In this document: positions 51,835 through 60,200 of the stretch, piece by piece
How positions within the stretch are numbered: the first letter of the stretch is position 1
Layout of the letters: every line of letters starts with the position of its first letter
DNA from: Hyphomicrobiales bacterium
GTDB lineage: Bacteria > Pseudomonadota > Alphaproteobacteria > Rhizobiales > Methyloligellaceae
Direction of reading: 5' to 3'
Assembly: GCA_021775595.1 (NCBI GenBank)
Contig: JAJFHN010000010.1
Coordinates: forward strand, 1 to 64,000
Length of the DNA: 64,000 nt
Position numbers and translations under genes: made by a program
The notes under the pieces: generated by a model
The model's input: only the letters and a program-made list of their open reading frames with translations
Told to the model about the DNA's origin: nothing
The model's database searches: none

Positions 51835-52893
51835 TTGAAGCTGCTCACCTATCTTGGTCCCGGCCAAGAACCGCAAATCGGTGTACTGATCGACGGCGGC
51901 GCTTCGGTTGCGGCGCTGCAGGTGGGTGCTGTCGCCATGGAGGGCACGCCGCGCACTTATTTCCGCGACATGTTGAGCTTTCTGCGCGAAGGCGCCGCCG
52001 CCAAATACAAGGCACACGTGCTGGCCGACTACATTGCCAGCCAGCGTCCTCCAGGCGCCGTGCTCGGCATCGACGACATCCAGGTGCTGGCGCCCGTGCC
52101 CTGCCCGGAATCGGTCCGCGACTGTATGGCATTCGAGGACCATATCATCAACGCCACCCGCGTTGTCGGCTTGGGCAAGCTGGCGCCGCTTGATGAGGCA
52201 CTCGAACGCTGGCTCGGGCGCAACCGCACGCTGGCTTATTTCCTGAACCGCGCATGGTACAAGCGGCCGCTCTACTACAAGAGCAACCGCTTTTCGGTCG
52301 TGGGACCCGATGCGCCGGTTCAGATGCCTGCCTATACGAATTCCTTCGATTACGAGCTCGAATGGGGTGTCATCATCGGACAAGGCGGCCGCAACATTCG
52401 CGAGGGTAATGCCCGCGACCACATTGCGGGCTACACCATCTTCAATGACTTTTCGGCGCGCGACATCCAGCTTCAGGAAATGGCGGGCCGGCTTGGACCG
52501 GCCAAGGGCAAGGACTTCGACACGGGCAATGCCATGGGGCCATGGATGGTGACCCCTGACGAACTCTCCAATCCTTATCGCTTGACCATGATGGCGCGGG
52601 TTAATGGCGAGGAATGGTCGCGGGGTACGACCGCCGACATGCATTGGAGCTTCGAACAGATCATTTCCTATATCTCGCGCTCGGAGACGCTCTATCCAGG
52701 CGAATTCATCGGATCGGGCACTTGCTCGGGCAAACAGGGGCGCGGCTGCGGATTGGAGCTCGGCCGCAGCCTCAAGCCCGGAGATGTGGTCGAGCTCGAG
52801 GTCGAGGGCATCGGTACGCTCACCAACAAGGTCACCGCAGCGATCACCGAAGCTCCCAAACAACCCCGCCTGGAGCGGAGCAAGAGGGCATGA
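51835..52893 (+). CDS. Fumarylacetoacetate hydrolase (FAH) family protein
   Basis: This is a 352-aa member of the FAH fold, which includes C-C bond hydrolases, hydratases and decarboxylases acting on diketo acids in aromatic catabolism. Metal-site regions are CMAFEDHIINA, SFDYELEWGVIIGQGG and YTIFNDFSARDIQLQEM; SGTCSGKQGRGCGLELGR lies in the late active-site region. It is larger than the minimal domain and closer to true FAH-like enzymes. The start is TTG at 51835, with GGGGGAT upstream; the ATG at 51830 stops after two codons. It is the first gene of a compact five-gene operon and overlaps the next gene by 4 nt. Confidence 0.87.
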   Translation: MKLLTYLGPGQEPQIGVLIDGGASVAALQVGAVAMEGTPRTYFRDMLSFLREGAAAKYKAHVLADYIASQRPPGAVLGIDDIQVLAPVPCPESVRDCMAFEDHIINATRVVGLGKLAPLDEALERWLGRNRTLAYFLNRAWYKRPLYYKSNRFSVVGPDAPVQMPAYTNSFDYELEWGVIIGQGGRNIREGNARDHIAGYTIFNDFSARDIQLQEMAGRLGPAKGKDFDTGNAMGPWMVTPDELSNPYRLTMMARVNGEEWSRGTTADMHWSFEQIISYISRSETLYPGEFIGSGTCSGKQGRGCGLELGRSLKPGDVVELEVEGIGTLTNKVTAAITEAPKQPRLERSKRA

Positions 52894-54008
52894 CGATCAG
52901 CGCTCATGGCGCCAAATGCATTGCGCCGACGGGCGCGAAGCAGACGCGGTTTGGCGAAACGCCCGCCTATGACGAGGGTCTTTATGATCTGGGCACAGGT
53001 GTCTACGCCTGGTTGGTGCCGAACGGTTCCTGGGGCGAGGCCAATGCCGGACTGGTGACCGGAAACGGCCAATCGGCTTTGATCGAAACGCTTTGGGACG
53101 TGCCAAAGACACGCGTCATGCTGGAGGCCATGGGCCCGCTGTGTGCCGACGCGCCGATCGCCAGCGTTATCAACACACATGGCGATGGCGACCACTTCTT
53201 CGGCAACGAACTGGTGGGCGATCTCGAAATCATCACATCGGCCGCCGCGGCGGGCCAAATGGCCCACCACAAGCCCGCCACGATGGTGCTGCTGTCGCGC
53301 TTGGGCGCAGCGCTCGGCGCGCTCCCATTCCGCTCGACCCGGCAGACGGGACATTGGTTTCAGGCGATGTGCGCGCCTTATGATTTCGCGGGCGTCAGCC
53401 CGACGCCGGCCAATCGGACGTTCGAAGGCGAGCTCGACATCGAACGCGGCGGGCGGAGCCTCCGACTCATCGAGGTGGGTCCGGCACACACCGAAGGCGA
53501 CCTGATGGTGCATGTGCCGGACGCAGGTGTGCTCTTTGCCGGAGATATCCTGTTCATCGGCTGCACGCCTGTTATGTGGGCGGGACCAGTTGCCAATTGG
53601 CTGAAGGCGCTCGATCTGATCGAACGCCTGGAGCCCGACATCATCGTGCCCGGTCACGGGCCATTGACCGATATCTCCGGCGTCGCAAGGGTTCGCGATT
53701 ACTGGACATTTTTGGCCGACGCGGCGCGTAGTCGCTTTGAGAGGGGCATAAAGGCCGACGCGGCCGCCCGCGAAATCGCCGGCAGCGCCGACTTCAAAGC
53801 GCGAGGTTTTCTGGAGTGGGATTCGCCAGAACGCGTGGTGATGAACTGCCACATGCTCTATCGTGAATTCCAGGGAAAGACCGGCGCGCTCTCGACCGCT
53901 CAGGTCCTGATGATCATGCGGAACCAGGCGCTGCTGGCCCATGCCCTGCCCCGCAGCCGACCTGCCGCCATGCGCCAGAACGCGGCGGCACCACTACCCC
54001 CATCATGA
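52890..54008 (+). CDS. MBL-fold metallo-hydrolase
   Basis: This is a 372-aa metallo-beta-lactamase-fold hydrolase. The first metal motif is NTHGDGDHFFGN, an HxDxDH variant in which Asp replaces the second His of the classical HxHxDH. Other ligands are in GPAHTEGDLMVH, LFAGDILFIG and VPGHGPLTD. A C-terminal helical extension of about 100 residues follows. The ATG overlaps the FAH stop (ATGA), so the two are coupled. The substrate is unknown; by context it may hydrolyse a thioester, lactone or ester intermediate of the same pathway. The frame reaches back to 52614 inside the FAH gene, which is rejected. Confidence 0.85.
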   Translation: MTISAHGAKCIAPTGAKQTRFGETPAYDEGLYDLGTGVYAWLVPNGSWGEANAGLVTGNGQSALIETLWDVPKTRVMLEAMGPLCADAPIASVINTHGDGDHFFGNELVGDLEIITSAAAAGQMAHHKPATMVLLSRLGAALGALPFRSTRQTGHWFQAMCAPYDFAGVSPTPANRTFEGELDIERGGRSLRLIEVGPAHTEGDLMVHVPDAGVLFAGDILFIGCTPVMWAGPVANWLKALDLIERLEPDIIVPGHGPLTDISGVARVRDYWTFLADAARSRFERGIKADAAAREIAGSADFKARGFLEWDSPERVVMNCHMLYREFQGKTGALSTAQVLMIMRNQALLAHALPRSRPAAMRQNAAAPLPPS

Positions 54009-54020
54009 AAGTGAGGCCGC

Positions 54021-54386
54021 ATGAAGCTCCCAGGTCCCGATCATCCGATCACAATCGCACCCCATCCAAAACGCCTTACGGTCAGATTTAACGGCCTGGT
54101 GATCGCCGACAGCCAAAACGCATTGGAGTTGCGCGAAGCCGACTATCCTGCGGTGGCCTACATCCCGCGCAGCGACGTCGCCATGGAAAGATTGCTGGCG
54201 AGCGATCATTCCAGCCACTGCCCCTATAAGGGCGACGCCAGCTATTTCAGCCTGGAGGCCGATGGCGCGCGCGCTGAAAACGCGGTTTGGTGCTACCAGG
54301 ATCCCTACCCCGCAATGGCGGAGATCAAGGACCATGTGGCGTTTTATCCCGATCGTGTAGACGCGATCGAAGAAAGCGATAAGTAA
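54021..54386 (+). CDS. DUF427 domain protein
   Basis: This is a 121-aa protein matching DUF427: LTVRFNGLVIADSQNALELR, YPAVAYIPRSDVAME and CPYKGDASYF, ending in the WCYQDPYPAMAEIKDHVAFY stretch typical of the family. The beta-rich fold has no established function. GAGG lies 9 nt before the ATG. It is 12 nt after the MBL gene and its stop overlaps the methyltransferase start (TAATG). Confidence 0.88.
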   Translation: MKLPGPDHPITIAPHPKRLTVRFNGLVIADSQNALELREADYPAVAYIPRSDVAMERLLASDHSSHCPYKGDASYFSLEADGARAENAVWCYQDPYPAMAEIKDHVAFYPDRVDAIEESDK

Positions 54387-55063
54387 TGGCGGGCAAGCAT
54401 GTGCTCGATGATGCAGCCGTTCAGACCGTGCTTGAGCGCGAACACGCGAACGCCAAGGACGACAGCGCAAAGCTGGCTGAGGCGCGGCCTAAAATCGACG
54501 CGGCCAAGGCCGAGGGCGCTGGCTTTGGCGAGATCAGCGACCTCTATCCCAAGGACACGTATTTGGCGGTCGAGCCCGATATGGGCCGATTTCTGTATCT
54601 CAGCGTCTGTATGACCGGGGCCAAAAGGATCGTTGAATTCGGTAGCTCGTACGGCATTTCGACCCTTTATCTGGCCGCCGGCGCGCGCGAGACGGGAGGC
54701 CATGTCGTGGGCTCGGAGATGCAGCCTGCCAAAGTGGCACGGGCGCGCGACAATCTCGAAGAAGCCGGTCTGCTGGCGCATGTCGATTTGCGCCAAGGTG
54801 ATGCGCTCGAAACTCTGAGCGACTTAGAGGGTCCGATCGATTTGCTGTTTCTCGACGGCTGGAAAGATCTCTATCTGCCTGTGTTGCGGATGATGGAACC
54901 CCAACTTCGACCGGGTGCCCTCGTGCTCGCCGATAACATTTTTACATTCCCCGATGACCTCAAGGACTATGTGGATGCGGTCAGCGCGCCGGGTGGCTCT
55001 TACCGTTCCATGGTCGTGCCGTTTGAATCCGGCCTTGGATACTCGCATTATCTTGGGTCATGA
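54386..55063 (+). CDS. SAM-dependent O-methyltransferase-like protein
   Basis: This is a 225-aa class I methyltransferase of the catechol-O-methyltransferase-like group. The SAM site is VEFGSSYGISTLYLAAGA (acidic loop after residue 80), followed by GSEMQPAKVARARDNLEEAG and QGDALETL. The metal-type Asp lies in LLFLDGWKDLYLPVL, and PGALVLADNIF matches the family. These features suggest methylation of a small hydroxylated molecule. It overlaps the DUF427 stop by one base. A 30-nt gap follows before the MOSC gene. Confidence 0.85.
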   Translation: MAGKHVLDDAAVQTVLEREHANAKDDSAKLAEARPKIDAAKAEGAGFGEISDLYPKDTYLAVEPDMGRFLYLSVCMTGAKRIVEFGSSYGISTLYLAAGARETGGHVVGSEMQPAKVARARDNLEEAGLLAHVDLRQGDALETLSDLEGPIDLLFLDGWKDLYLPVLRMMEPQLRPGALVLADNIFTFPDDLKDYVDAVSAPGGSYRSMVVPFESGLGYSHYLGS

Positions 55064-55093
55064 CAGGTCATCCAATTGCACCAGGAGCACGCC

Positions 55094-55558
55094 GTGACCG
55101 GTAGGTTGATTGGCATCGCGCGCAAGGCCCGCAGACGCGCGCCGATGGAGGAGCTCGAGCGCTCACGCATCAGCGCCGAAGGCGGGGTCGAAGGCGACCA
55201 CGGTCCACGGCCCAAGCGCCGCGTGCTGACGCTGATTTGGCGCGAAGCCTGGCAAGCAGCGATTGATGATCTGGGCGCTGGCGTAGATGCGCCCTGGACA
55301 CTGAGGCGGGCCAATTTGCTCGTCGAAGGCATCGATCAACCCAAGACAGGTGGCGTTCGGCTGCGCATAGGCGATGTCCTGCTGGAAACCACCTACGAAA
55401 CCGATCCCTGCGAGCGCATGGACGAGCAGCTGAGCGGCCTCAGAAAGGCGCTCGAGCCCGATTGGCGCGGTGGCCTTAGGGCGCGCGTCCTCGAAGAAGG
55501 CGAGATCGCGATCGGCGACCCCGTCTCGATCGAAGCCTCCTCCGAGGCAGAGGACTAA
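55094..55558 (+). CDS. MOSC domain protein
   Basis: This is a 154-aa stand-alone MOSC domain (molybdenum cofactor sulfurase C-terminal domain). Such domains bind or deliver sulfur or the molybdenum cofactor. The conserved core TDPCERMDEQLSGLRKALEP contains the family Cys, followed by RGGLRARVLEEGEIAIGDPV. The start is GTG at 55094 with AGGAG at 55083-55087; the TTG at 55076 would overlap that ribosome site. It is the last gene of the operon. Its stop overlaps the stop of the convergent reductase by 4 nt. Confidence 0.88.
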   Translation: MTGRLIGIARKARRRAPMEELERSRISAEGGVEGDHGPRPKRRVLTLIWREAWQAAIDDLGAGVDAPWTLRRANLLVEGIDQPKTGGVRLRIGDVLLETTYETDPCERMDEQLSGLRKALEPDWRGGLRARVLEEGEIAIGDPVSIEASSEAED

Positions 55559-56541
55559 CCGATCTCGTAGACGGTGCGGCCGCGCACCTTGCCGGCCATG
55601 ATGTCGCTGGCCATCTGCACCACGTCTTCGACCGGATGGGTATGGGTCATCGACTGCAGGATGTCGCGGTCCATATCTTTGCCAAGACGCTCCCAGGCGC
55701 GCAGGCGCAGCGGCCGCGGCGTGTTGACGGACTCACAGCCTTGCAGAGTCACACCGCGCACGATGAAAGGCAGCACGCTTGCCGGTAAATCGCGCCCTTG
55801 GGCGATACCGCACGCGGTGACCACGCCGTAAGGTTGTGTCTGACCCAGCACGTTGGCGAGTATGGTGCTGCCCACCGCATCGACACCGCCCGCCCAGCGG
55901 ATTTCATCGAGCGGGCGGACCTCGCCCATCAATTCCTTGCGGTCGATGACTTGCGAGGCGCCGAGCGATTTCAAATAAGATTCTTCTTCCATCCGGCCTG
56001 TTGCGGCGACCACTTGGTAGCCGTTCTTGGCGAGCAGCGCGATGGCGACCGAACCCACGCCGCCCGAGGCGCCGGTGACGATGATCGGACCGCGATCGGG
56101 AGCAAGATCGTGATCCAGAAGACCCAGCACGCAGAGCATTGCCGTGTAGCCCGCCGTGCCAACGGCCATGGCGTCATGGCAGCTCCAACCAGGCGGCACC
56201 GGGACGACCCACTCCGATTTGACGCGGGCGCGGGCCGCATAACCACCAAAATGCCGTTCTCCCAAACCGCAACCATTCACCAGAACCTGGTCGCCGACAT
56301 TAAATTCGGCCGAGCTGGAGTCTTCCACGACACCCGCCAAATCGATGCCCGGAACCATCGGATAACTGTCAATGACAGGCAGCGTCTTGGTGATCGCCAA
56401 ACCGTCTTTGTAATTGAGCGTTGAGTGCGAGACGGCGATGGTGACATCGCCCTCCATCAGGTCGCCATCGTCAAGTTCGCTCCATTCGACTCGCTGCCCG
56501 TCACCCTCCTTCGAGGCCACCAGTGCCTTGAACTTTGCCAT
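55555..56541 (-). CDS. MDR-family NADPH reductase, AcuI/YhdH type (acryloyl-CoA reductase-like)
   Basis: This is a 328-aa zinc-independent medium-chain reductase. N-terminal landmarks are VSHSTLNYKDGLAITK and PGIDLAGVVE; the Rossmann motif is IIVTGASGGVGSVAI near 155; NTPRPLRLRAWERL near the end is typical of the YhdH/AcuI group. Close relatives reduce acryloyl-CoA to propionyl-CoA, protecting cells from a toxic electrophile. The quinone oxidoreductase name is also in use. The ATG has a strong AAAGGAG ribosome site, and an AT-rich region lies upstream. It is convergent with the MOSC gene. Confidence 0.9.
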   Translation of the reverse strand: MAKFKALVASKEGDGQRVEWSELDDGDLMEGDVTIAVSHSTLNYKDGLAITKTLPVIDSYPMVPGIDLAGVVEDSSSAEFNVGDQVLVNGCGLGERHFGGYAARARVKSEWVVPVPPGWSCHDAMAVGTAGYTAMLCVLGLLDHDLAPDRGPIIVTGASGGVGSVAIALLAKNGYQVVAATGRMEEESYLKSLGASQVIDRKELMGEVRPLDEIRWAGGVDAVGSTILANVLGQTQPYGVVTACGIAQGRDLPASVLPFIVRGVTLQGCESVNTPRPLRLRAWERLGKDMDRDILQSMTHTHPVEDVVQMASDIMAGKVRGRTVYEIG

Positions 56542-56827
56542 TCACAATCTCCTTTTTTTTATTTTTAGAGGGCGATCGTGCAGCGCATCATGCCGCCTGA
56601 CTGCTTCCCTCAGCCACCTAAAATGCTCGTGATTACTTATCATTACGCCGCATGGTGCTGCGAATATATCCACAATTGTTGCATCGCACCTCAATGGTGC
56701 GCCGCAGCGACGATTCATGATGGTGGAATCGGTCGAAAAAATTTAGACTTTCGTATAGGGCCGAAACGACCCCCCGTACATGAATCCGGCCCAACCAAGA
56801 ACAGACCAATGACACAGGAGGCATGCT
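56542..56827. other. Divergent promoter region of the reductase and microprotein genes
   Basis: This is 286 bp, lower in GC than its surroundings. It holds a perfect 6-bp dyad CGCACC-TCAAT-GGTGCG (56685-56701) and an AT-rich TTTAGACTTTCGTATAGG region near 56743 that could contain a -10 (TATAGG) for the rightward microprotein gene. No other gene is seen. Confidence 0.4.
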
Positions 56828-56911
56828 ATGGAACGAACCCCCAAGCTCACCGCCGCCACCACGATGGTCGTGTTTGGTTTTCTTGCCGCGATCATTCTGG
56901 GAATGATCTAA
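56828..56911 (+). CDS. 27-residue single-span membrane microprotein
   Basis: A short frame starts at ATG 56828 and ends in TAA, encoding 27 residues. A perfect AGGAGG (56816-56821) lies 6 nt upstream, one of the best ribosome sites in the window. The protein has a polar, basic N-terminus (MERTPKLTAATT) and then one hydrophobic helix (MVVFGFLAAIILGMI) ending at the C-terminus, as in known bacterial small membrane proteins. It has its own upstream region and a hairpin directly after the stop. An overlapping ATG at 56823 in another frame sits only 1 nt from the AGGAGG and gives a Pro-rich peptide, so it is rejected. No homologue is recognised. Confidence 0.65.
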   Translation: MERTPKLTAATTMVVFGFLAAIILGMI

Positions 56912-56927
56912 GCTCCTGGCAGGAGCT
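56911..56927 (+). terminator. Hairpin directly after the microprotein stop
   Basis: AGCTCC-TGGCA-GGAGCT forms a perfect 6-bp stem with a 5-nt loop; its first base is the last base of the TAA stop. No T run follows, so it is a 3'-end protecting structure or a weak terminator rather than a classical one. Confidence 0.4.
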
Positions 56928-57007
56928 GGGCTGTACGACCCCTTGATCCAGTGATGTCGCGATCGCGCTTCCCGTAAAACAGGAGGCAGCAATCACTCGT
57001 GCATAGG

Positions 57008-58195
57008 TCATCGGGCCGCAGAGGTGTGTAGCAGCGCATCAAGTCCGCTTAACATTGCGTCGATATCCTGTTGCGAATTGTAGCAATGGGGCGAGACGCG
57101 CACGAGGTCTCCCAGAGACCGGGCCGTCGCATCGAGCAGCGTGCCCTCGGGCGAGGTGACGCCAACAAAGATATTGTCGCGGGCTAGCGCCACGCGAATG
57201 GCCTCGGCCGGGATCTTGTCGTGAGAGAACGTCACGATGCCGCATTTGACCGATCCTAGGTCTTGCAGCGTAATGCCCGGACGCGAGGACAACACTGTGC
57301 GCAATTCGCCAGCCAGCGCGCCAACGCGGTCGTGGATTTCCTCAATGCCAAGCGACATGGCGTAGTCGATCGCCGCGCCAAGGCCGAGCGTGGCGCCGAT
57401 GGGCCGCTCGTAAGTCTCATAACGCCGCGCATCGGTGCGCAGCTGATAGGCATCGGCGCTCACCCAGCGCCCGCCCGTGTGATCCAGCATGGCCGGCTCC
57501 ACGCGCTCCAGCATCGCAGGCGAGACATAGAGAAATCCCGTACCGCGGGGTGCGCGCAACCATTTGCGCCCCGTCGCACTCAGAAAGTCGCAACCCAGCT
57601 CCACCACATTGGCTGGCATTTGACCTATCGCTTGGCAGGCATCGAGCAAATAGGGAACGCCGCGGGCACGCGCGATATCGCCTATTGCCGCGGCAGGATT
57701 GACCAAGCCGCCATTGGTCGGCACCCAGGTGACGGCGATCAACTTGACGCGCTCATCGATCATGTCATCCAGCGCGGCGGCATCGGTTGCGCCGCTTTCA
57801 TCGTCTGGAATGACGTCGATCTCGCAACCCGTGCGTTTTTGCATTTGAAGAAAAGCGACGTAGTTGGCGCCGTACTCGGCGCGCGAAGTGAGAATTCGGT
57901 CGCCCGGGCGGAATTCGAGGCCATAGAAGGCAAGCTGCCAAGCGCGCGTGGCGTTGGTCATGAGCGCCACCGAGCCTGACGCCGCGCCGAGCAGCCCCTC
58001 GATCGATGCGTGGACGGCTTCTAATTCATCACGACGTTTCATCGCAGCGGCCTGACCGCCAATTTGCGTCTCCAGCCGCAAATGCCGCTCGAGCACATCG
58101 ACCACAGATGCGGGCATCAGCGCCGCACCGGCATTGTTGAGATTGATGCAATGGGCGATGCCCGGCGTGTCGGAGCGAAGTTTGTCAATGTTCAC
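57008..58195 (-). CDS. Class V aminotransferase-fold PLP enzyme (cysteine desulfurase/isopenicillin-N epimerase-like)
   Basis: This is a 395-aa PLP enzyme from the chosen GTG at 58195, which starts MNIDKLRSDTPG, followed by INLNNAGAALMP. The PLP Asp is D185 (YLLDACQAIGQ) and the Schiff-base lysine is K211 (SATGRKWLRAPRGTG). The fold group includes cysteine desulfurases, selenocysteine lyases, kynureninase-like enzymes and isopenicillin-N epimerase. The catalytic Cys of SufS/NifS-type desulfurases is not evident, so desulfurase activity is unlikely. An ATG at 58240 would add 15 residues but has no ribosome site. The reaction is unknown. It diverges from the tandem membrane-protein pair. Confidence 0.82.
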   Translation of the reverse strand: MNIDKLRSDTPGIAHCINLNNAGAALMPASVVDVLERHLRLETQIGGQAAAMKRRDELEAVHASIEGLLGAASGSVALMTNATRAWQLAFYGLEFRPGDRILTSRAEYGANYVAFLQMQKRTGCEIDVIPDDESGATDAAALDDMIDERVKLIAVTWVPTNGGLVNPAAAIGDIARARGVPYLLDACQAIGQMPANVVELGCDFLSATGRKWLRAPRGTGFLYVSPAMLERVEPAMLDHTGGRWVSADAYQLRTDARRYETYERPIGATLGLGAAIDYAMSLGIEEIHDRVGALAGELRTVLSSRPGITLQDLGSVKCGIVTFSHDKIPAEAIRVALARDNIFVGVTSPEGTLLDATARSLGDLVRVSPHCYNSQQDIDAMLSGLDALLHTSAAR

Positions 58196-58343
58196 GCGAA
58201 TTTTCCCGACGATTGGTTGCTTCGTGCCGCTATATTGCATTTTGCGCCAAAAGCTTAGTTTAGACCGAGTCGGCGCCGCGCGGCCGAATGGTGACCTCAG
58301 TGACCGCGGTGTCGGTCTTAAGCGATCAGCGAATCCAGTCCCG

Positions 58344-59231
58344 ATGCAGAAGCTCAACGATCCCAAGCAGCAGCCTCAGGAAACCTCCTTTCCCACCGGC
58401 ACAATTGTCGTCGACGTTTATCGGGCCGTGATCAGTGATTTCGGCTATGCCTGCCGCATCAGTTGGGCCTGGATTCTGGTGGCTGCTGCAGCGCTTGTGG
58501 CTGCCGATCTGCTGTTGGGCGAAGCCTTCAGCAGCAAGGCCAACCGCGACGGCGTGGCGGACTGGTCTTCCTTTGCTGTTGTGCTGATCTATGCCTTGCC
58601 ACTGGCCTCGATCGCTGTGGCTTGGCACCGTTGGCTGCTGCTGAAGGAGAAAGATCCGTCATGGATCTACCTCAGATTGGACGGCTACGTGCTGTCCTAC
58701 CTGGGCTTTGCCATATTGGTGCAGGTCATCGCCTGGTCCCCCTATATTGCTCCCTGGCTGCTCCGCCAGATGTTCAAGCTGATCACCGTGGTGGTTTTCG
58801 GATTACCGGGCGAGCGCCCATCCGCAATCGAATACGTTCTCTCCGACCAAGGCCTGTTGGCCTCGCCAATCGTCCAGATTTTCGCCCTTGTCGCATTCTT
58901 CGTATTCGCCACGCGCTTTGGCATCATGTTGCCCGCCAAAGCCATCGGCGTAGCCGGCATAACCCTAAAACGCGCTTGGCTCACCACTCGAGGACAGACC
59001 TATGGCCTGGTCGTGGGCCTGCTGCTCTCGGTGATGCCTATCGCCATCGCGTTCGTCGGCCTGCGCTTGGCTGGCCTCGATTTTTCGGCCGAAGACGGAT
59101 CGCTGTTGCACATTTTGGACCGGTTGGTATTCGTCATATTCGAGACATTGCTGGGTCTGGTGCAGGTGGCGTATCTCTCCTTTTGTTTCATGTTCTTTTT
59201 TCCGCCGGATAAAGTGCCCGCAACCACCTGA
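58344..59231 (+). CDS. Multi-pass membrane protein of unknown function, tandem paralogue A
   Basis: This is a 295-aa protein with about six hydrophobic segments (for example ISWAWILVAAAALVAADLLL and FAVVLIYALPLASIAVAW). I do not recognise a functional family. It is clearly homologous along its whole length to the next gene: ASIAVAWHRWLLLKEKD matches ASIAIAWHRLLLFGERD, ITLKRAWLTTRGQTYGL matches LTIRRAWDATRGHTWSL, and the C-terminal GLVQVAYLSFCFMFFF matches GLIELAYLTFCFRFFL. The frame is open from 58134, opposite the aminotransferase; the ATG at 58344 is used. The repeated WHR and RAW...TRG loops are candidate functional sites. Confidence 0.8.
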   Translation: MQKLNDPKQQPQETSFPTGTIVVDVYRAVISDFGYACRISWAWILVAAAALVAADLLLGEAFSSKANRDGVADWSSFAVVLIYALPLASIAVAWHRWLLLKEKDPSWIYLRLDGYVLSYLGFAILVQVIAWSPYIAPWLLRQMFKLITVVVFGLPGERPSAIEYVLSDQGLLASPIVQIFALVAFFVFATRFGIMLPAKAIGVAGITLKRAWLTTRGQTYGLVVGLLLSVMPIAIAFVGLRLAGLDFSAEDGSLLHILDRLVFVIFETLLGLVQVAYLSFCFMFFFPPDKVPATT

Positions 59232-59276
59232 CGCGCCAACCAGACAGACAGCGGACACGACGATCCCCCCAAAGCC

Positions 59277-60167
59277 ATGACGCAAACCCAGCCACAAGAA
59301 TTTCCGCTCAGCCGCGCTCTCGAGATGGCCTTTCGGTCGCTGTTTGAGAACGCCGGCTACGCGCTGCGCATTTGTTGGGCGTGGATTGTGATCATGACGT
59401 CGGCGCGGGTGGCCTCCGATATTGCGAAGACGCGATTTTTGAGCGACGCCGAGGGCCAGCCGCTGCTCGGCTTCGACCTCACATTCTTCATTGGCTGGTT
59501 TCTGTTCATTCCGCTGGCCTCGATCGCCATCGCCTGGCACAGGCTGCTGCTGTTCGGCGAGCGGGACAGCGCCAGCATCTATCTGCGTGTCGATCGGTTG
59601 GTGTGGAGCTATTTCGGGCTGGCAATCGTGCTCTATCTGACCGCGTTGGCGCCAGTTTTTACGGTGGGCGCCATTTCGAAATTGATGACGCTGATGTGGG
59701 GCCTGCCCGAGGTTGGCGCTGGGGGTGAAACGGTTGGGCCAAGCTTCCTGCTGGCGCCCACCGCAAAATCAATCATCTCCGGTATGCAAGTGATCGCCTT
59801 CCTGATTTTTCTCGCGCTCTCGGCGCGCCTCAGCGTCGTGTTGCCGGGCAAGGCGCTCGGCATGCGGGGACTGACGATCAGGCGCGCTTGGGACGCGACG
59901 CGCGGCCACACCTGGAGCCTGACGATGGGTTTTGTCGCCTGCATCGTACCGTTCTTGATTCTAACGGCACTGCTGCGGCGCAGCGGCTTTCATTTTTCCT
60001 TAGAGGACGGCGCCCTGCTCCATATCGCCGACTGGTTTGTCATCGAAACAATGGGCGCGGTGCTCGGATTGATCGAGCTCGCCTATCTTACGTTTTGTTT
60101 TCGTTTCTTCTTACCCCAAACCGATGAGCAGCTGGGCGCCGATCAAGACGCCCGCGCGCAAACCTAA
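59277..60167 (+). CDS. Multi-pass membrane protein of unknown function, tandem paralogue B
   Basis: This is a 296-aa protein, a tandem duplicate of the preceding gene, 45 nt after its stop. It has the same segment pattern: ALRICWAWIVIMTSARVASD near the N-terminus, ASIAIAWHRLLLFGERD, a central span pair, LSVVLPGKALGMRGLTIRRA and DGALLHIADWF before the last helix. The two copies differ most in the central periplasmic or cytoplasmic loop (about 130-190). The spacing suggests cotranscription and perhaps a heteromeric complex. It converges on the methionine synthase genes with 33 nt between the stops. Function unknown. Confidence 0.8.
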   Translation: MTQTQPQEFPLSRALEMAFRSLFENAGYALRICWAWIVIMTSARVASDIAKTRFLSDAEGQPLLGFDLTFFIGWFLFIPLASIAIAWHRLLLFGERDSASIYLRVDRLVWSYFGLAIVLYLTALAPVFTVGAISKLMTLMWGLPEVGAGGETVGPSFLLAPTAKSIISGMQVIAFLIFLALSARLSVVLPGKALGMRGLTIRRAWDATRGHTWSLTMGFVACIVPFLILTALLRRSGFHFSLEDGALLHIADWFVIETMGAVLGLIELAYLTFCFRFFLPQTDEQLGADQDARAQT

Positions 60168-60200
60168 TATGACATCAACCGATCTGGCCGCGCGCGCATA

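Noticed and set aside
56823-56906. Alternative 27-codon frame overlapping the microprotein
   Set aside because: Its ATG is 1 nt from the AGGAGG, too close for initiation, and the peptide is Pro-rich without a hydrophobic helix.
56981-57033. Second AGGAGG followed by a 10-codon GTG frame
   Set aside because: The spacing is 12 nt, the start is GTG, and the peptide ends inside the antisense of the aminotransferase gene. It looks accidental.
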